Of a stretch of 64,000 nucleotides of DNA, positions 43,474 to 52,114 are shown one piece after another (position 1 is the stretch's first letter; every line of letters starts with the position of its first letter). Origin of the DNA: Nocardia flavorosea. GTDB taxonomy: Bacteria; Actinomycetota; Actinomycetes; Mycobacteriales; Mycobacteriaceae. The position numbers and the translations under genes were made by a program. Where the stretch lies: contig NZ_JADLQL010000004.1 of the NCBI RefSeq assembly GCF_015477805.1, positions 496,001 to 560,000 on the forward strand. The letters run 5' to 3'. Under the pieces are notes generated by a model. It was not told the DNA's origin and searched no databases. It saw nothing but the letters and a program-made list of their open reading frames with translations.

Positions 43474-43825
43474 GGCGTTCTCCTCTACTCGGTCCGCCCG
43501 GGCGTCCAAAGCCCCGTTGCCCGCGGAGCTACCCCGGCCCTGTTGCGGCAAACCCTGCCCGCTCCGGGTGGTGGACCGGGCGAACGACACCCCGCACAAC
43601 ACAAGTTCCGCCGAAATCGGCGATCCGCGGCCCGTTCGACGGTCGCTCGGCCGGGGAAACCGACCGGCCCGGCGGCGGTACCGGGGCGGAACGGGCAGGT
43701 GACGGTGGTGGCTCGCGGCGGTGAACAGGCGCCGCCGGACGCTGCCCGCGCCCATTTCCCGCTCTACCATCGAGCGTCGAACAGATCCGATCGCTCCGGT
43801 CCGGCCGAGCGCGAAGGGGAGCACG
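43474..43825. promoter_or_regulatory. Divergent intergenic region ctaD / APC permease
   Basis: Some 350 bp without a convincing gene. Open frames read through it in three registers because of high GC, but none has a start with a ribosome-binding site or a recognisable product. It must carry the promoters of ctaD and probably of the permease. Confidence 0.45.
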
Positions 43826-45100
43826 GTGTCCGATACCTCCGCAGCGGCCGACCCGGGCGGGTTGCGGCGCAGCCTGGGCGTGACCGATGCCGTCGTGATC
43901 GGTCTGGGCGCCATGCTCGGGGCGGGAATCTTCGCGGCTCTGGCACCGGCGGCGCGGGCGGCAGGATGGGGACTACTGCTCGGGCTGGCCGTAGCCGCGG
44001 TCGTGGCCTACTGCAACGCCACGTCGTCTGCCCGGCTGGCCGCGCGATACCCGGCGTCGGGTGGCACCTACGTGTACGGCCGCGAACGGCTCGGACAGTT
44101 CTGGGGATATCTGGCGGGCTGGTGTTTCGTCGTCGGGAAAACCGCGTCCTGCGCGGCGATGGCCATGACGGTCGGCGTCTATGCCTGGCCCGCTCATGCG
44201 CATGCGGTCGCTGCCGGTGCGGTGGTCGCGCTGACGACGGTGAACTACCGCGGTATCCAGAAGTCGGCGTTGCTGACCCGGGTGATCGTCGCGATCGTAC
44301 TGGCCGTACTCGTCGCGGTGGTCGTCGCCGCGGGCTTCGGTGACACCGCGACAGTGGACCGGGGAGCCGGCACCGAACTCGGTGTAGGCGGTGTGCTGCA
44401 AGCAGCCGGCCTGCTGTTCTTCGCATTCGCCGGATACGCGCGCATCGCCACGCTGGGCGCGGAAGTACGCGACCCCGCCCGCACCATCCCCCGCGCGATC
44501 CCGCTCGCCCTGGCGATCACCGTGGTCGTGTACACGCTCGTCGCTGTCGCGGCACTGCGGGCCCTGGGCCCGGACGGGTTGGCGGCGGCGACAGCTCCGC
44601 TGTCGGATGCGGTGGATGCGGCGGGCGCCGGTTGGCTCGCACCGGTGGTGCGCGCGGCCGCGGTTCTCGCCGCGCTGGGGTCACTGCTGGCATTGATCCT
44701 CGGGGTTTCCCGGACCACGCTGGCGATGGCCCGCGACCGGCATCTGCCTTACGCTCTCGCGGCCGTGCATCCGCGTTTCGCGGTACCTCATCGCGCCGAA
44801 CTCGCCGTCGGAGCGGTGGTGACGGTCGTCGCCGCGACCGTCGATATCACCGCGGCGATCGGTTTCTCCTCGTTCGGGGTGCTGGTGTACTACGCGATCG
44901 CCAACGTCTGTGCCTGGACGCTGCGACCGTCGGAAGGGCGACCGGGACGGCTGGTCCCGATAGTCGGCACGGCCGGGTGCCTGGTGCTCGCCTTCGGCTT
45001 GCCGGCACAGTCGGTTGTCACCGGCACGCTCCTTGTCGCCCTGGGCGCTCTGGTCTACGCCGCCCGCCGGCACCTGAATGTCAGGATGCGGTCCACGTGA
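43826..45100 (+). CDS. APC-family amino-acid permease
   Basis: 424 residues from the GTG at 43,826, with GAAGGGGAG upstream. About twelve membrane helices. The first helix has the family's broken-helix motif [16 protein letters not shown], and [18 protein letters not shown] follows. Substrate probably an amino acid or amine; not assignable further. Divergent from ctaD over a 350-bp region. Confidence 0.88.
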   Translation: MSDTSAAADPGGLRRSLGVTDAVVIGLGAMLGAGIFAALAPAARAAGWGLLLGLAVAAVVAYCNATSSARLAARYPASGGTYVYGRERLGQFWGYLAGWCFVVGKTASCAAMAMTVGVYAWPAHAHAVAAGAVVALTTVNYRGIQKSALLTRVIVAIVLAVLVAVVVAAGFGDTATVDRGAGTELGVGGVLQAAGLLFFAFAGYARIATLGAEVRDPARTIPRAIPLALAITVVVYTLVAVAALRALGPDGLAAATAPLSDAVDAAGAGWLAPVVRAAAVLAALGSLLALILGVSRTTLAMARDRHLPYALAAVHPRFAVPHRAELAVGAVVTVVAATVDITAAIGFSSFGVLVYYAIANVCAWTLRPSEGRPGRLVPIVGTAGCLVLAFGLPAQSVVTGTLLVALGALVYAARRHLNVRMRST

Positions 45101-45254
45101 CCTCGACGCGACCTATCCCGGCGTGCGCAGCGACGGAACCGTGATTCCGGACGCGGAAATTGATGGTTCCTTGTCTGGTATCGGTGCCCCCACCGGCGAA
45201 CACTGAGGCCGTGCGCGAGTGACACCAGCGGTTCAGCAAATCGGAGGAAATGTC

Positions 45255-45428
45255 ATGTCAGCCAGAATCACCAGAATATTCGCCGCGACCACCTTCGCCC
45301 TGGCCGTCGGGGTAATGGCGGCACCCGCCGCAACGGCCGCGACATCCGAGGTCCAGTCGCCCGTCGTCCCGGTGACGGGGTCGGTCGTAATCTGTGTTCC
45401 CCTGGGCAGCGCGGCAGTCTGCATCTGA
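45255..45428 (+). CDS. Small secreted peptide
   Basis: 57 residues from the ATG at 45,255, preceded by CGGAGGAAA. A Sec signal peptide (ITRIFAATTFALAVGVMAAPAATAA) leaves a mature peptide of about 30 residues ending VVICVPLGSAAVCI with two cysteines. Function unknown. Similar tiny exported peptides are common in Nocardia. Confidence 0.65.
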   Translation: MSARITRIFAATTFALAVGVMAAPAATAATSEVQSPVVPVTGSVVICVPLGSAAVCI

Positions 45429-45630
45429 TCGCTCAGGTAGTTACCACCGGAATCTTTCGCATCAACCCCACGGTGCACGCACGTCGTGTGCGATACGAGC
45501 GGGCCGAGATCGTGCAGCCTGCTCATTCATGTTTCGCTCCCGGGTGAACGGGCATTGCCACTGCCGGCCGTCATAGCTGATACGGCGACCCGACCGGTCG
45601 GCTCTGCCAACTCGACAGAACGGAACTTCC

Positions 45631-46065
45631 ATGAGACCAACTACCTGTCTCCAGCGCGTCGGCCCCCGACTTCTCGGCGCGACCGTCGGGGCCGCCGCTC
45701 TTTTCTTCGCCGCCGCTCCGGCGGCCGCCCTCCCCGGAACCCTCGACCGGGTCCAGGCGGACAACGGCCCGAATCCACAGGTCGAACTGCACAGTTACTG
45801 TGCGGCGCCGGGGCAGGTCGGGCATCTTGCCGACGGCACGACCGTCTACTGTTCGCCCGTCTCCGGCACCGGCACCTTCGCGTGGTCGTACTACACCGAA
45901 ACCTTGCCGATGGACCCGAACAGCATCGACTACAACTGCGACAGCGCGAGCTGCACTTATCCCGATGGTTCCCAGGTGCCCATCGAGCGGCGCTGCGGTA
46001 TGCAGTGCGGTGAGCCACCCACACCGGGTGACGTGCAGAACCACCTGAACAACTCCCGCCGCTGA
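45631..46065 (+). CDS. Secreted cysteine-containing protein of unknown function
   Basis: 144 residues. A signal peptide ends at about AAPAAALPG (residue 35). The mature part has six cysteines (YCAAPG, YCSPVSG, YNCDSASC, RRCGMQCG), suggesting disulphides. I do not recognise the family. No strong ribosome-binding site precedes the ATG, though GGAAC is present. Confidence 0.7.
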   Translation: MRPTTCLQRVGPRLLGATVGAAALFFAAAPAAALPGTLDRVQADNGPNPQVELHSYCAAPGQVGHLADGTTVYCSPVSGTGTFAWSYYTETLPMDPNSIDYNCDSASCTYPDGSQVPIERRCGMQCGEPPTPGDVQNHLNNSRR

Positions 46066-46173
46066 GGACGGCCGCCGGAAGGGACCGTCTGCTATCGACG
46101 AGACCGGCGTTACAGCAGCACATATGTGGGTCATGTATGCTTCAGTAAACATTACCCCCATAAGAGGTGCGCA

Positions 46174-46401
46174 ATGACGGTGACCCAGATCGATCTCGAC
46201 GATGACGCGCTACAGCGCACAATGACTCTCTCCGGGACACGCACCAAGAAAGACGCCGTGAACCTGGCTCTGCGGTACTACGCCGAGCAACAACAGCGCG
46301 CAGCACAGCTGGCGCGCCACCTGGAGCGCGCGCGCGACTGGGACGCGGTCCGGCATGCGGAAGAACTGCACCGCGCCGAGAAGGCCGCCCGCGGCCGGTG
46401 A
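46174..46401 (+). CDS. vapB: VapB-type antitoxin
   Basis: 75 residues from the ATG at 46,174 (RBS AGAGG). The N-terminus TVTQIDLDDDALQRTMTLSGT and KKDAVNLALRYYAE form a ribbon-helix-helix DNA-binding fold as in VapB. The C-terminal helix (ARHLERARDWDAVRHAEELHRA) would wrap the toxin. It overlaps the vapC start by 4 nt and likely represses the shared promoter. Confidence 0.85.
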   Translation: MTVTQIDLDDDALQRTMTLSGTRTKKDAVNLALRYYAEQQQRAAQLARHLERARDWDAVRHAEELHRAEKAARGR

Positions 46402-46811
46402 TCTACCTGTTGGACACCTCAGGTCTGGTGCGCTACCTGTCGGACAAGACGCTGCAAGATTCGTGGAGTGAGGCGATCATCGCCCGCACAGTGGCTTCAT
46501 GCTTTCCGCAGCGCGCCGAGTTCCTGTACAGCGCCCGCAATGCGGCCGAATTCGATGAGATTCGCGAAATGCTCGACGATGTGTACCCGCAGGTTTCCGT
46601 GCCCAAGCACGCGGATCGCTGGATCGACGCAGTGCAATATCGAATGTCACGTGCGGGCGAACATCGCAGTGCTTCCGCAGTTGATCTCATGATCGCCGCA
46701 ACCGCAGCACATCACGGACTGACCGTCCTACACGACGATTCCGACTACCGGACCGTTGCACGCCACGCGCCGGACCTGAGCGAACACAACATCCGACACG
46801 TATCGGCGTGA
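46398..46811 (+). CDS. vapC: VapC-type PIN-domain ribonuclease toxin
   Basis: 137 residues with a GTG start overlapping vapB. PIN-domain acidic residues occur in MIYLLDTSGLVRYL, RNAAEFDEI and SAVDLMIAATAAHHGLTVLHDDSDY. VapC toxins cleave tRNA or rRNA. The pair looks intact. Confidence 0.88.
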   Translation: MIYLLDTSGLVRYLSDKTLQDSWSEAIIARTVASCFPQRAEFLYSARNAAEFDEIREMLDDVYPQVSVPKHADRWIDAVQYRMSRAGEHRSASAVDLMIAATAAHHGLTVLHDDSDYRTVARHAPDLSEHNIRHVSA

Positions 46812-46825
46812 GCCTCGTTCCGATC

Positions 46826-47653
46826 TCAGAGCGGAACACGTTCCAGGCTGCCGGATTCCATGGCCACCCACAGCGCGCCGTCGGGGCCGGCCGCCAATCC
46901 GTGCGGTTCCCGACCCGCCAGTTCCCGCACGGTGATCTCGCCTGTCAGGGTGATGCGGCCCAGCCGCGAGGTCGCCCATTCGGTGAACCACAGGGCGCCG
47001 TCCGGGCCCGCGATGATCGCGTGGGGCCGGGCGGCGCGGTCGGGTAGCGGGAACTCGGTGATCTCGCCGTCGAGGCCGATACGCCCGATCTGGCCGGCAC
47101 CGATCTCCACAAACCAGAGAGCACCGTCCGGGCCCGGGGTTATCCCGACCGGCATGGCCTGTTCGGTGGGCAGCGGGAACACAGTCGTGGCGCCCGTAGG
47201 TTCGATGCGGCCGATGGCGTTGCCCTGATTGAGCGTGTACCACAACGCATCGTCGGAACCGGTGACGATCATCGATGGCATCCCGGCCGCTGGGAAACGG
47301 GTGATGGACCCGTCGCCGGCCAACCGGCCGATACGGTCGGCCTGGAGTTCGGTGAACCACAGCGCGCCGTCCGGCCCGGTGGTGAGTCCGTACGGAGATT
47401 CGGCCGGGAACCAGGCCAGCTCCCCAGCCGAGGTGATCCGGCCGATGCGGTCTCCGCGGAATTCACTGAACCACATGGCCCCGTCGGGGCCGGGCACGAT
47501 CACGGTCGGCTGCCCGTCGGGATTGTCCAGCGGAAACGTCTGTATCTCGCCGTCGCGGTACCGGCCGACCGCACCGGTCGCCACCGAGGTGAACCACAGC
47601 GTGCTGCCCGGCCCGGCGCTCACTCCGTACGGCGCCCCGGAAACCTGGACCAC
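46826..47653 (-). CDS. Virginiamycin-B-lyase-like beta-propeller
   Basis: 275 residues from the GTG at 47,653, placed by AGGAGAGG upstream. Seven-bladed propeller built of repeats GPDGALWFTE-x-IGRI. His211 (RPHAII), Glu249 and His251 (REPHGL) and Glu266 (VAME) match in order the catalytic His-Glu-His-Glu set of Vgb, which linearises streptogramin B antibiotics. The same fold without lyase activity is widespread, so resistance is possible rather than proven. No signal peptide. Confidence 0.75.
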   Translation of the reverse strand: MVQVSGAPYGVSAGPGSTLWFTSVATGAVGRYRDGEIQTFPLDNPDGQPTVIVPGPDGAMWFSEFRGDRIGRITSAGELAWFPAESPYGLTTGPDGALWFTELQADRIGRLAGDGSITRFPAAGMPSMIVTGSDDALWYTLNQGNAIGRIEPTGATTVFPLPTEQAMPVGITPGPDGALWFVEIGAGQIGRIGLDGEITEFPLPDRAARPHAIIAGPDGALWFTEWATSRLGRITLTGEITVRELAGREPHGLAAGPDGALWVAMESGSLERVPL

Positions 47654-47874
47654 AGAGCCTCTCCTGTCCCCCCGGAGCACCGGGACTACCGCGCCCCGGC
47701 GGACTCACGGTCCCGCGGCGACTTTGTCTACCTGTACCGCGGCGGTGTTCGACGCGGACAGTCGAGCCTGCCATATAGCGCGTAGGAGCCGCTACCGCCG
47801 GCACCGTGTCCGCGGGCGAGCGGCATCGGCGGGCGGCCGGTTCCCAGCCGTCCGCCGTCCGGACCGGCACGTGG

Positions 47875-48354
47875 TCAGGCAGTCGACAGCTGCGCCTGCC
47901 ACATCCAGTGCAGTTGCTCCAGCCGGGCCGCGATCTCGATGAACAGGTCCTGCGTCACCGGGTCGGCCTTCTCGGTGGCGTCGATCCGCTGCCGGAACCG
48001 GCCGATCACGGTGGCCAGGTTGTCGACGATCGCATTGATCACGTCGGTGTCCTGCTGCCAGCCGTCGGGGAATTGCAGCCCGGCCGCTTCCTTGGCCACG
48101 GTGGCCGCGCGCCCGTCGGGGCTCACGCCGATGGCGGTGGCGCGTTCGGCGGCGGAATCGGTGAACTCGCGGGCCGCGCTCACCAGCTCGTCGAGGGCCA
48201 GGTGCACGGAGCGGAAGTGGGTGCCGAGCACATTCCAGTGTGCCTGCTTGGCGATCAGAGACAGATCGATCAGGTCGACGACGCTGGCGCGCAGCGCGTC
48301 ACCGGTGATGCGCTGTTGTTCCGGGTCGAGTGTGCTCTTGATCGGGACGTTCAT
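47875..48354 (-). CDS. dps: Dps-family DNA-binding ferritin-like protein
   Basis: 159 residues. The ferroxidase motif AKQAHWNVLGTHFRSVHLALDELV and the final HWMWQAQL are typical of Dps, which oxidises and stores iron and coats DNA in stationary phase or oxidative stress. It is divergent from the DJ-1/PfpI gene, another stress protein. Confidence 0.93.
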   Translation of the reverse strand: MNVPIKSTLDPEQQRITGDALRASVVDLIDLSLIAKQAHWNVLGTHFRSVHLALDELVSAAREFTDSAAERATAIGVSPDGRAATVAKEAAGLQFPDGWQQDTDVINAIVDNLATVIGRFRQRIDATEKADPVTQDLFIEIAARLEQLHWMWQAQLSTA

Positions 48355-48584
48355 CCTCGGATGCCCTTTCTCTCGTTGCGCTCGATGCGCCGGACACGGG
48401 GCGACTACCCGGCCCCGCGGCGCTCAATCACCGATACCGGTGTTACCGCGGCCACCGTCGGTGTACTCGTCACACGCCACGGCCGGCTCCGCGAGCGCCC
48501 ACGACACCGGGCAATCCACGTTTCACCGGCACCTGCCCGGGTAGCTCGCGGGCGGATCGCAACCACACTCGGAAAGGAGCAGGT

Positions 48585-49175
48585 ATGGGCCAGCAGCACA
48601 ATCTGACCGGACAGCGCGTCGCGGTGCTCGCGGCGGACGGAGTGGAGCAGGTCGAACTCGTGCAGCCGCGGTCGGCGGTGGAGGATGCCGGGGCCAGCAC
48701 CACCCTGCTGTCACTGAAATCGGGCGAGATCCAGGCCATGAACCATGACGTCGAAAAGGGCGACACCTTCCGGGTGGACCGGGTGGTGGGCGAATGCAGC
48801 CCCCAGGAGTTCGATGCCCTGCTGCTTCCCGGCGGCACCACCAACCCCGACAAACTGCGGCAGGACCCGGACGCCGTCCGCTTCGTCCGCGATTTCTTCG
48901 CCACCGGCAAACCGGTCGGGGTGATCTGCCACGGACCGTGGACGCTGGTGGAGGCCGATGTGGTGCGCGGCCGCACCCTCACCTCCTACCCCAGCCTGCG
49001 GACCGATATCCGCAATGCTGGCGGGAACGTGGTCGACGAGGAAGTGGTCACCGACCAGGGTCTGGTGTCCAGCCGCAATCCGGACGATCTGCCCGCGTTC
49101 TGCGCGAAGATCGTCGAGGAATTCGCCGAGGGCAAGCATCCGGTGCATCCCGAAGGCGCCACCGCCAACCGCTGA
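48585..49175 (+). CDS. DJ-1/PfpI-family protein
   Basis: 196 residues. The nucleophile elbow GVICHGPW carries the conserved Cys, and LLLPGGTTNPD and LTSYPSLRTDIRNAGG are the other family blocks. PfpI-like proteins act as deglycases or chaperones under carbonyl stress. RBS AAGGAG before the ATG. A hairpin follows the stop. Confidence 0.9.
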   Translation: MGQQHNLTGQRVAVLAADGVEQVELVQPRSAVEDAGASTTLLSLKSGEIQAMNHDVEKGDTFRVDRVVGECSPQEFDALLLPGGTTNPDKLRQDPDAVRFVRDFFATGKPVGVICHGPWTLVEADVVRGRTLTSYPSLRTDIRNAGGNVVDEEVVTDQGLVSSRNPDDLPAFCAKIVEEFAEGKHPVHPEGATANR

Positions 49176-49225
49176 CCGGCACGCGCCGGGCCCCGCTTCC
49201 GGCGCACGAGCCGTAGCCTTCCCGC

Positions 49226-49271
49226 GACCGGTTCGCGCCCGCCCACCATGGTGCGGGAGAGCGAACCGGTC
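49226..49271 (+). terminator. Nested hairpin after the PfpI gene
   Basis: An 11-bp perfect outer stem (gaccggttcgc / gcgaaccggtc) encloses a second stem cccgc / gcggg. It lies 50 bp after the PfpI-like stop and is probably its terminator. Confidence 0.55.
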
Positions 49272-49351
49272 AGTCGTGCCGCCCCTGTCGGCCTGGGTCG
49301 AGACAACGGCAGGTGGGCGCATTCTCGCCGGATTCCCGTTACCCTGCACAG

Positions 49352-49864
49352 GTGAAAGACCCCGTCGACCGGCCATTATTGTTCCTCGATGTCGACGGCC
49401 CGCTGCTCCCGTTCGGCGAGCCGGGCGACCGGTATCCCAATCATCCGGCACCTGATGCAGAGAGCAACAATCCGCTCCTGGCCCGGCTCGACCCTGCACT
49501 CGGCCCCCTGCTCTCGGCACTGCCCTGTGAGTTGATCTGGGCAACGACCTGGATGCACGACGCCAATCGTTCGGTGAGCCCGCTGCTCGGCCTGCCCCCA
49601 TTGGATGTACTGGATCGGCCGGACAGCACCGATGATCGAGTCGACGCATGGTTCGGCCTGCACTGGAAGACCCGCGCGCTGGTGCATCGTGCGGCGGGCA
49701 GGCCGTTCATCTGGGTCGACGACGAGATCGGCGATGGTGACCGGGAATGGGTAGCGGCGAATCACTCTGCCCGTGCGCTGCTGCACTGTGTGGACGCCCG
49801 AACGGGACTGCGGCCGTCCGATTTCGCCGTTCTCTTCGACTGGCTCCAGTACACGGTCTGGTGA
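49352..49864 (+). CDS. HAD-like protein
   Basis: 170 residues from the GTG at 49,352. The first HAD motif LLFLDVDGPL, a later ATTWMHDAN (motif II) and FIWVDDEIGD (acidic motif IV) are present. It belongs to a group of secondary HAD proteins seen in actinobacteria, some linked to RNA repair; substrate unknown. Confidence 0.75.
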   Translation: MKDPVDRPLLFLDVDGPLLPFGEPGDRYPNHPAPDAESNNPLLARLDPALGPLLSALPCELIWATTWMHDANRSVSPLLGLPPLDVLDRPDSTDDRVDAWFGLHWKTRALVHRAAGRPFIWVDDEIGDGDREWVAANHSARALLHCVDARTGLRPSDFAVLFDWLQYTVW

Positions 49865-49937
49865 CGGTACCGCCCCCGGCACCCGCCGCGCTGCCGCCGG
49901 CATGGTGGGCGGGCCCGCGCAGAGGCGGGCAGCGGCT

Positions 49938-50273
49938 TCATCCGCTGCCGTGACCTGGATGTGCGGTGCCGTACGAACCGCGCGAAACCACACCGCGAGC
50001 TGTCACCAGCTCCGCGAGCGTGGTTACCGCATGCCAATGCTTGTCACGCTGTATCTCTTCGGTGGTGAGGTGCGGGATCACGATCACCTCGGCACCGTGT
50101 TCCAGGGCATGCTGTATCGCGATCAGCGCGCCGAGTTGCGCCCCCGTGTCAGTGACCACCGTGTACACGATTCGGAGGGCATGCGACCTGACGAGCCGGT
50201 CGAGTTGCAGGCCGTCGTAACCGGCTCTGCGCAACACAATCGCCCGTCGTAGGGCGGACCGATGTCCGGTCAT
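49938..50273 (-). CDS. Hypothetical small protein linked to an XRE/DUF397 locus
   Basis: 111 residues. The core GAQLGALIAIQHALEHGAEVIVIPHL looks like one alpha/beta unit, somewhat like the N-terminal part of serine recombinases, but no catalytic Ser is clear. It overlaps the upstream 94-residue gene by 4 nt (ATGA), so the two are translationally coupled. Confidence 0.6.
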   Translation of the reverse strand: MTGHRSALRRAIVLRRAGYDGLQLDRLVRSHALRIVYTVVTDTGAQLGALIAIQHALEHGAEVIVIPHLTTEEIQRDKHWHAVTTLAELVTARGVVSRGSYGTAHPGHGSG

Positions 50274-50554
50274 GGTCGCGCTTTCGCCGTGTATTCGAGT
50301 GCCGCTTCGTAGCGCGGGCAGCGGTGGCCGGCATGAACGGCCATCACCTGGTGTGCGTGGGCGTACCCGCCGATAGGGTTCTCGCTTCCGCAGTGCGGTG
50401 TGGGATGGTCGAGCGCTCGCAGGCCATCCGCGATCTGCCGCAGAATTCTGGGATCATCGGTGACCCAGGTCTTCCCGGCGTGCAGCAGTCGCAACGTCGC
50501 GGCCATGGCCCGGCTCCCCGGGGCTCTGAACGGCAGGGCGCGTATCTCTGTCAT
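50270..50554 (-). CDS. Hypothetical small protein, first of a coupled pair
   Basis: 94 residues. A basic, His-rich C-terminal half (HPTPHCGSENPIGGYAHAHQVMAVHAGHRC) could bind metal; otherwise no family recognised. It is transcribed away from the XRE regulator and probably controlled by it. Confidence 0.6.
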   Translation of the reverse strand: MTEIRALPFRAPGSRAMAATLRLLHAGKTWVTDDPRILRQIADGLRALDHPTPHCGSENPIGGYAHAHQVMAVHAGHRCPRYEAALEYTAKARP

Positions 50555-50938
50555 CGGAGTACTCGGCTTTCGGTAGTGAATGGTTTGCTACAGCGGGCCG
50601 CTACATCGGGTGCCGTCACCTCGGCTCCGAATGGAGGGATTCGGACGGCGGGCCCGGCAGCCGGAGCATCACATCGCCGTTTCCGCGCGCACTCCTGGCG
50701 ATTCGCGGTATTGTCTCGAATCAGTCGCGCCCGGGATGGGGATCTTGTGGGCGGCTTGTGGATCCGAGGTTCCCGGCTGTCGGGTAAACCGAGCACATCA
50801 CTGGACAACAAGCCGGCACAAGCGCGATCTGCATTTGCACAAAAGCTGCTCCGAAAGGCCAGAGCGGTTGTCACTGGCGTGCAAAAGCTCTTGCCGAGTG
50901 CAAACGGCCATCACGTTATATGCAAAGTGAGGATCCCC
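50555..50938. promoter_or_regulatory. Divergent regulatory region with repeated GTGCAAA boxes
   Basis: Holds four related heptamers near the XRE start: TTTGCAC at 50,834-50,840 (inverted), GTGCAAA at 50,879-50,885 and 50,898-50,904, and ATGCAAA at 50,920-50,926. Clustered boxes before an XRE-type gene suggest autoregulation. No gene is supported inside this stretch. Confidence 0.5.
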
Positions 50939-51820
50939 ATGCCCGTGGACAATTCGACCACGCTGCCGCGCCGCCAACTCGGGAGATACCTGCGGGAGGC
51001 CCGCGAAGCGGTGAATATGAACCTCGAAGATGTCGCACCGATATTGCAGGTGTCGGTCAGTACGCTGTCCCGCGCCGAGCGTGGACTGACCGGTATCCGA
51101 GTACCCGATGTCGAAGCGCTCTGCCGCATCTACGGCATCGACGATCCCGGAGTGGTCGCGGGATTGGTCAGTCTGGCGAAACAAGCGGCAGGCAAGAGTT
51201 GGTGGCGAGCGTTCGACGATGTCATGTCCGGTAACTTCGATCTGTACGTTGGTCTCGAGTCCTCGGCCAAGCAATTGACCATCTACCGCCCGGACATGCT
51301 GTCCGGGCTCTTTCAGACTCCGGACTACGCCCGCACGCTCGACCAGATTTACTTGCCGGACGTCACCGCGGAGGCCCAGGACAGGCATATCCAACTCAAG
51401 ACCAAACGCCAGGCACTGATAACACGCAAAACCAAGCCCGCCAGTGTGGATTTGGTAGTTCACGAGTCGGTCCTGCGCACCGCCGTCGGCGGTTCGAAGG
51501 TGATGCGACAGCAGTTGAACCGCTTGGCGAATATGCCCGCCAACGTGACGGTATCCGTACTCCCCTTCACTGCGGGGTTCCCTGCGGGCATCTCGACCGG
51601 TCCGTTCACAATTCTGGACTTCGGCCACGACGGCCGAGGTCGCGAAATATCCCCCACTGTCGTGTACGTCGAGTCGTATGCGGGTGACATGTATCTGGAG
51701 CGGGCCAAGGATGTAAGCCGGTATCGTCGCGTCCATGACGTCCTCCGGCAATCGTCGCTCGACGTTGCATCCAGCAAACGCCTGATAAGGCAGATAGCAG
51801 CAAGGGAGTACTCAGCGTGA
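50939..51820 (+). CDS. XRE-family regulator with DUF5753 domain
   Basis: 293 residues from the ATG at 50,939 after GTGAGGAT. The helix-turn-helix LGRYLREAREAVNMNLEDVAPIL, VSTLSRAERG is followed by a DUF5753 sensor domain (FDLYVGLESSAKQLTIYRPDMLSGLFQTPDYARTL). Such regulators (for example the WhiJ type) work with a DUF397 partner, here overlapping its end by 4 nt, to control differentiation genes. Confidence 0.88.
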   Translation: MPVDNSTTLPRRQLGRYLREAREAVNMNLEDVAPILQVSVSTLSRAERGLTGIRVPDVEALCRIYGIDDPGVVAGLVSLAKQAAGKSWWRAFDDVMSGNFDLYVGLESSAKQLTIYRPDMLSGLFQTPDYARTLDQIYLPDVTAEAQDRHIQLKTKRQALITRKTKPASVDLVVHESVLRTAVGGSKVMRQQLNRLANMPANVTVSVLPFTAGFPAGISTGPFTILDFGHDGRGREISPTVVYVESYAGDMYLERAKDVSRYRRVHDVLRQSSLDVASSKRLIRQIAAREYSA

Positions 51821-52023
51821 ACGTCGACCTGTCAAGGGCCAAGTGGTTCAAGTCGAGCCGCAGCGCGGGTGGCAAGGACTGCGTGGAGGCCGCCTTCCTC
51901 GATGGCGGAATGGTCGGCGTCCGCGATTCCAAGAACCCGGCCGGCCCCGCCCTTGTCTTCACACCGTCGGAATGGGACGCCTTCACCACCACCATCCAAG
52001 GCGGCACACCCGGCCCGGCCTGA
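51817..52023 (+). CDS. DUF397 protein
   Basis: 68 residues, GTG start overlapping the XRE stop. The DUF397 pattern is complete: WFKSSRSAGGKDCVEAAF, VGVRDSKNPAGPALVFTPSEWDAF. Acts as the small partner of the XRE/DUF5753 protein, in a toxin-antitoxin-like or regulatory pair. Confidence 0.9.
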   Translation: MNVDLSRAKWFKSSRSAGGKDCVEAAFLDGGMVGVRDSKNPAGPALVFTPSEWDAFTTTIQGGTPGPA

Positions 52024-52060
52024 AACCGTTCCCGCGCCGAGTTTCCGGCACCGGCAGCAG

Positions 52061-52097
52061 AACGGCCTCGTCTCGAATCATCCGAGACGAGGCCGTT
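52061..52097. terminator. Perfect 15-bp hairpin between convergent genes
   Basis: Arms aacggcctcgtctcg and cgagacgaggccgtt with a 7-nt loop lie between the DUF397 gene and the ABC permease, which end toward each other. Bidirectional terminator. Confidence 0.8.
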
Positions 52098-52114
52098 CCG
52101 GTATCGCACCCGGC

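Noticed and set aside
41725-43914. An N-terminally extended version of CtaD (729 residues)
   Set aside because: The ATG at 43,473 has a strong ribosome-binding site and matches the normal start; the upstream 147 codons are basic and low in structure.
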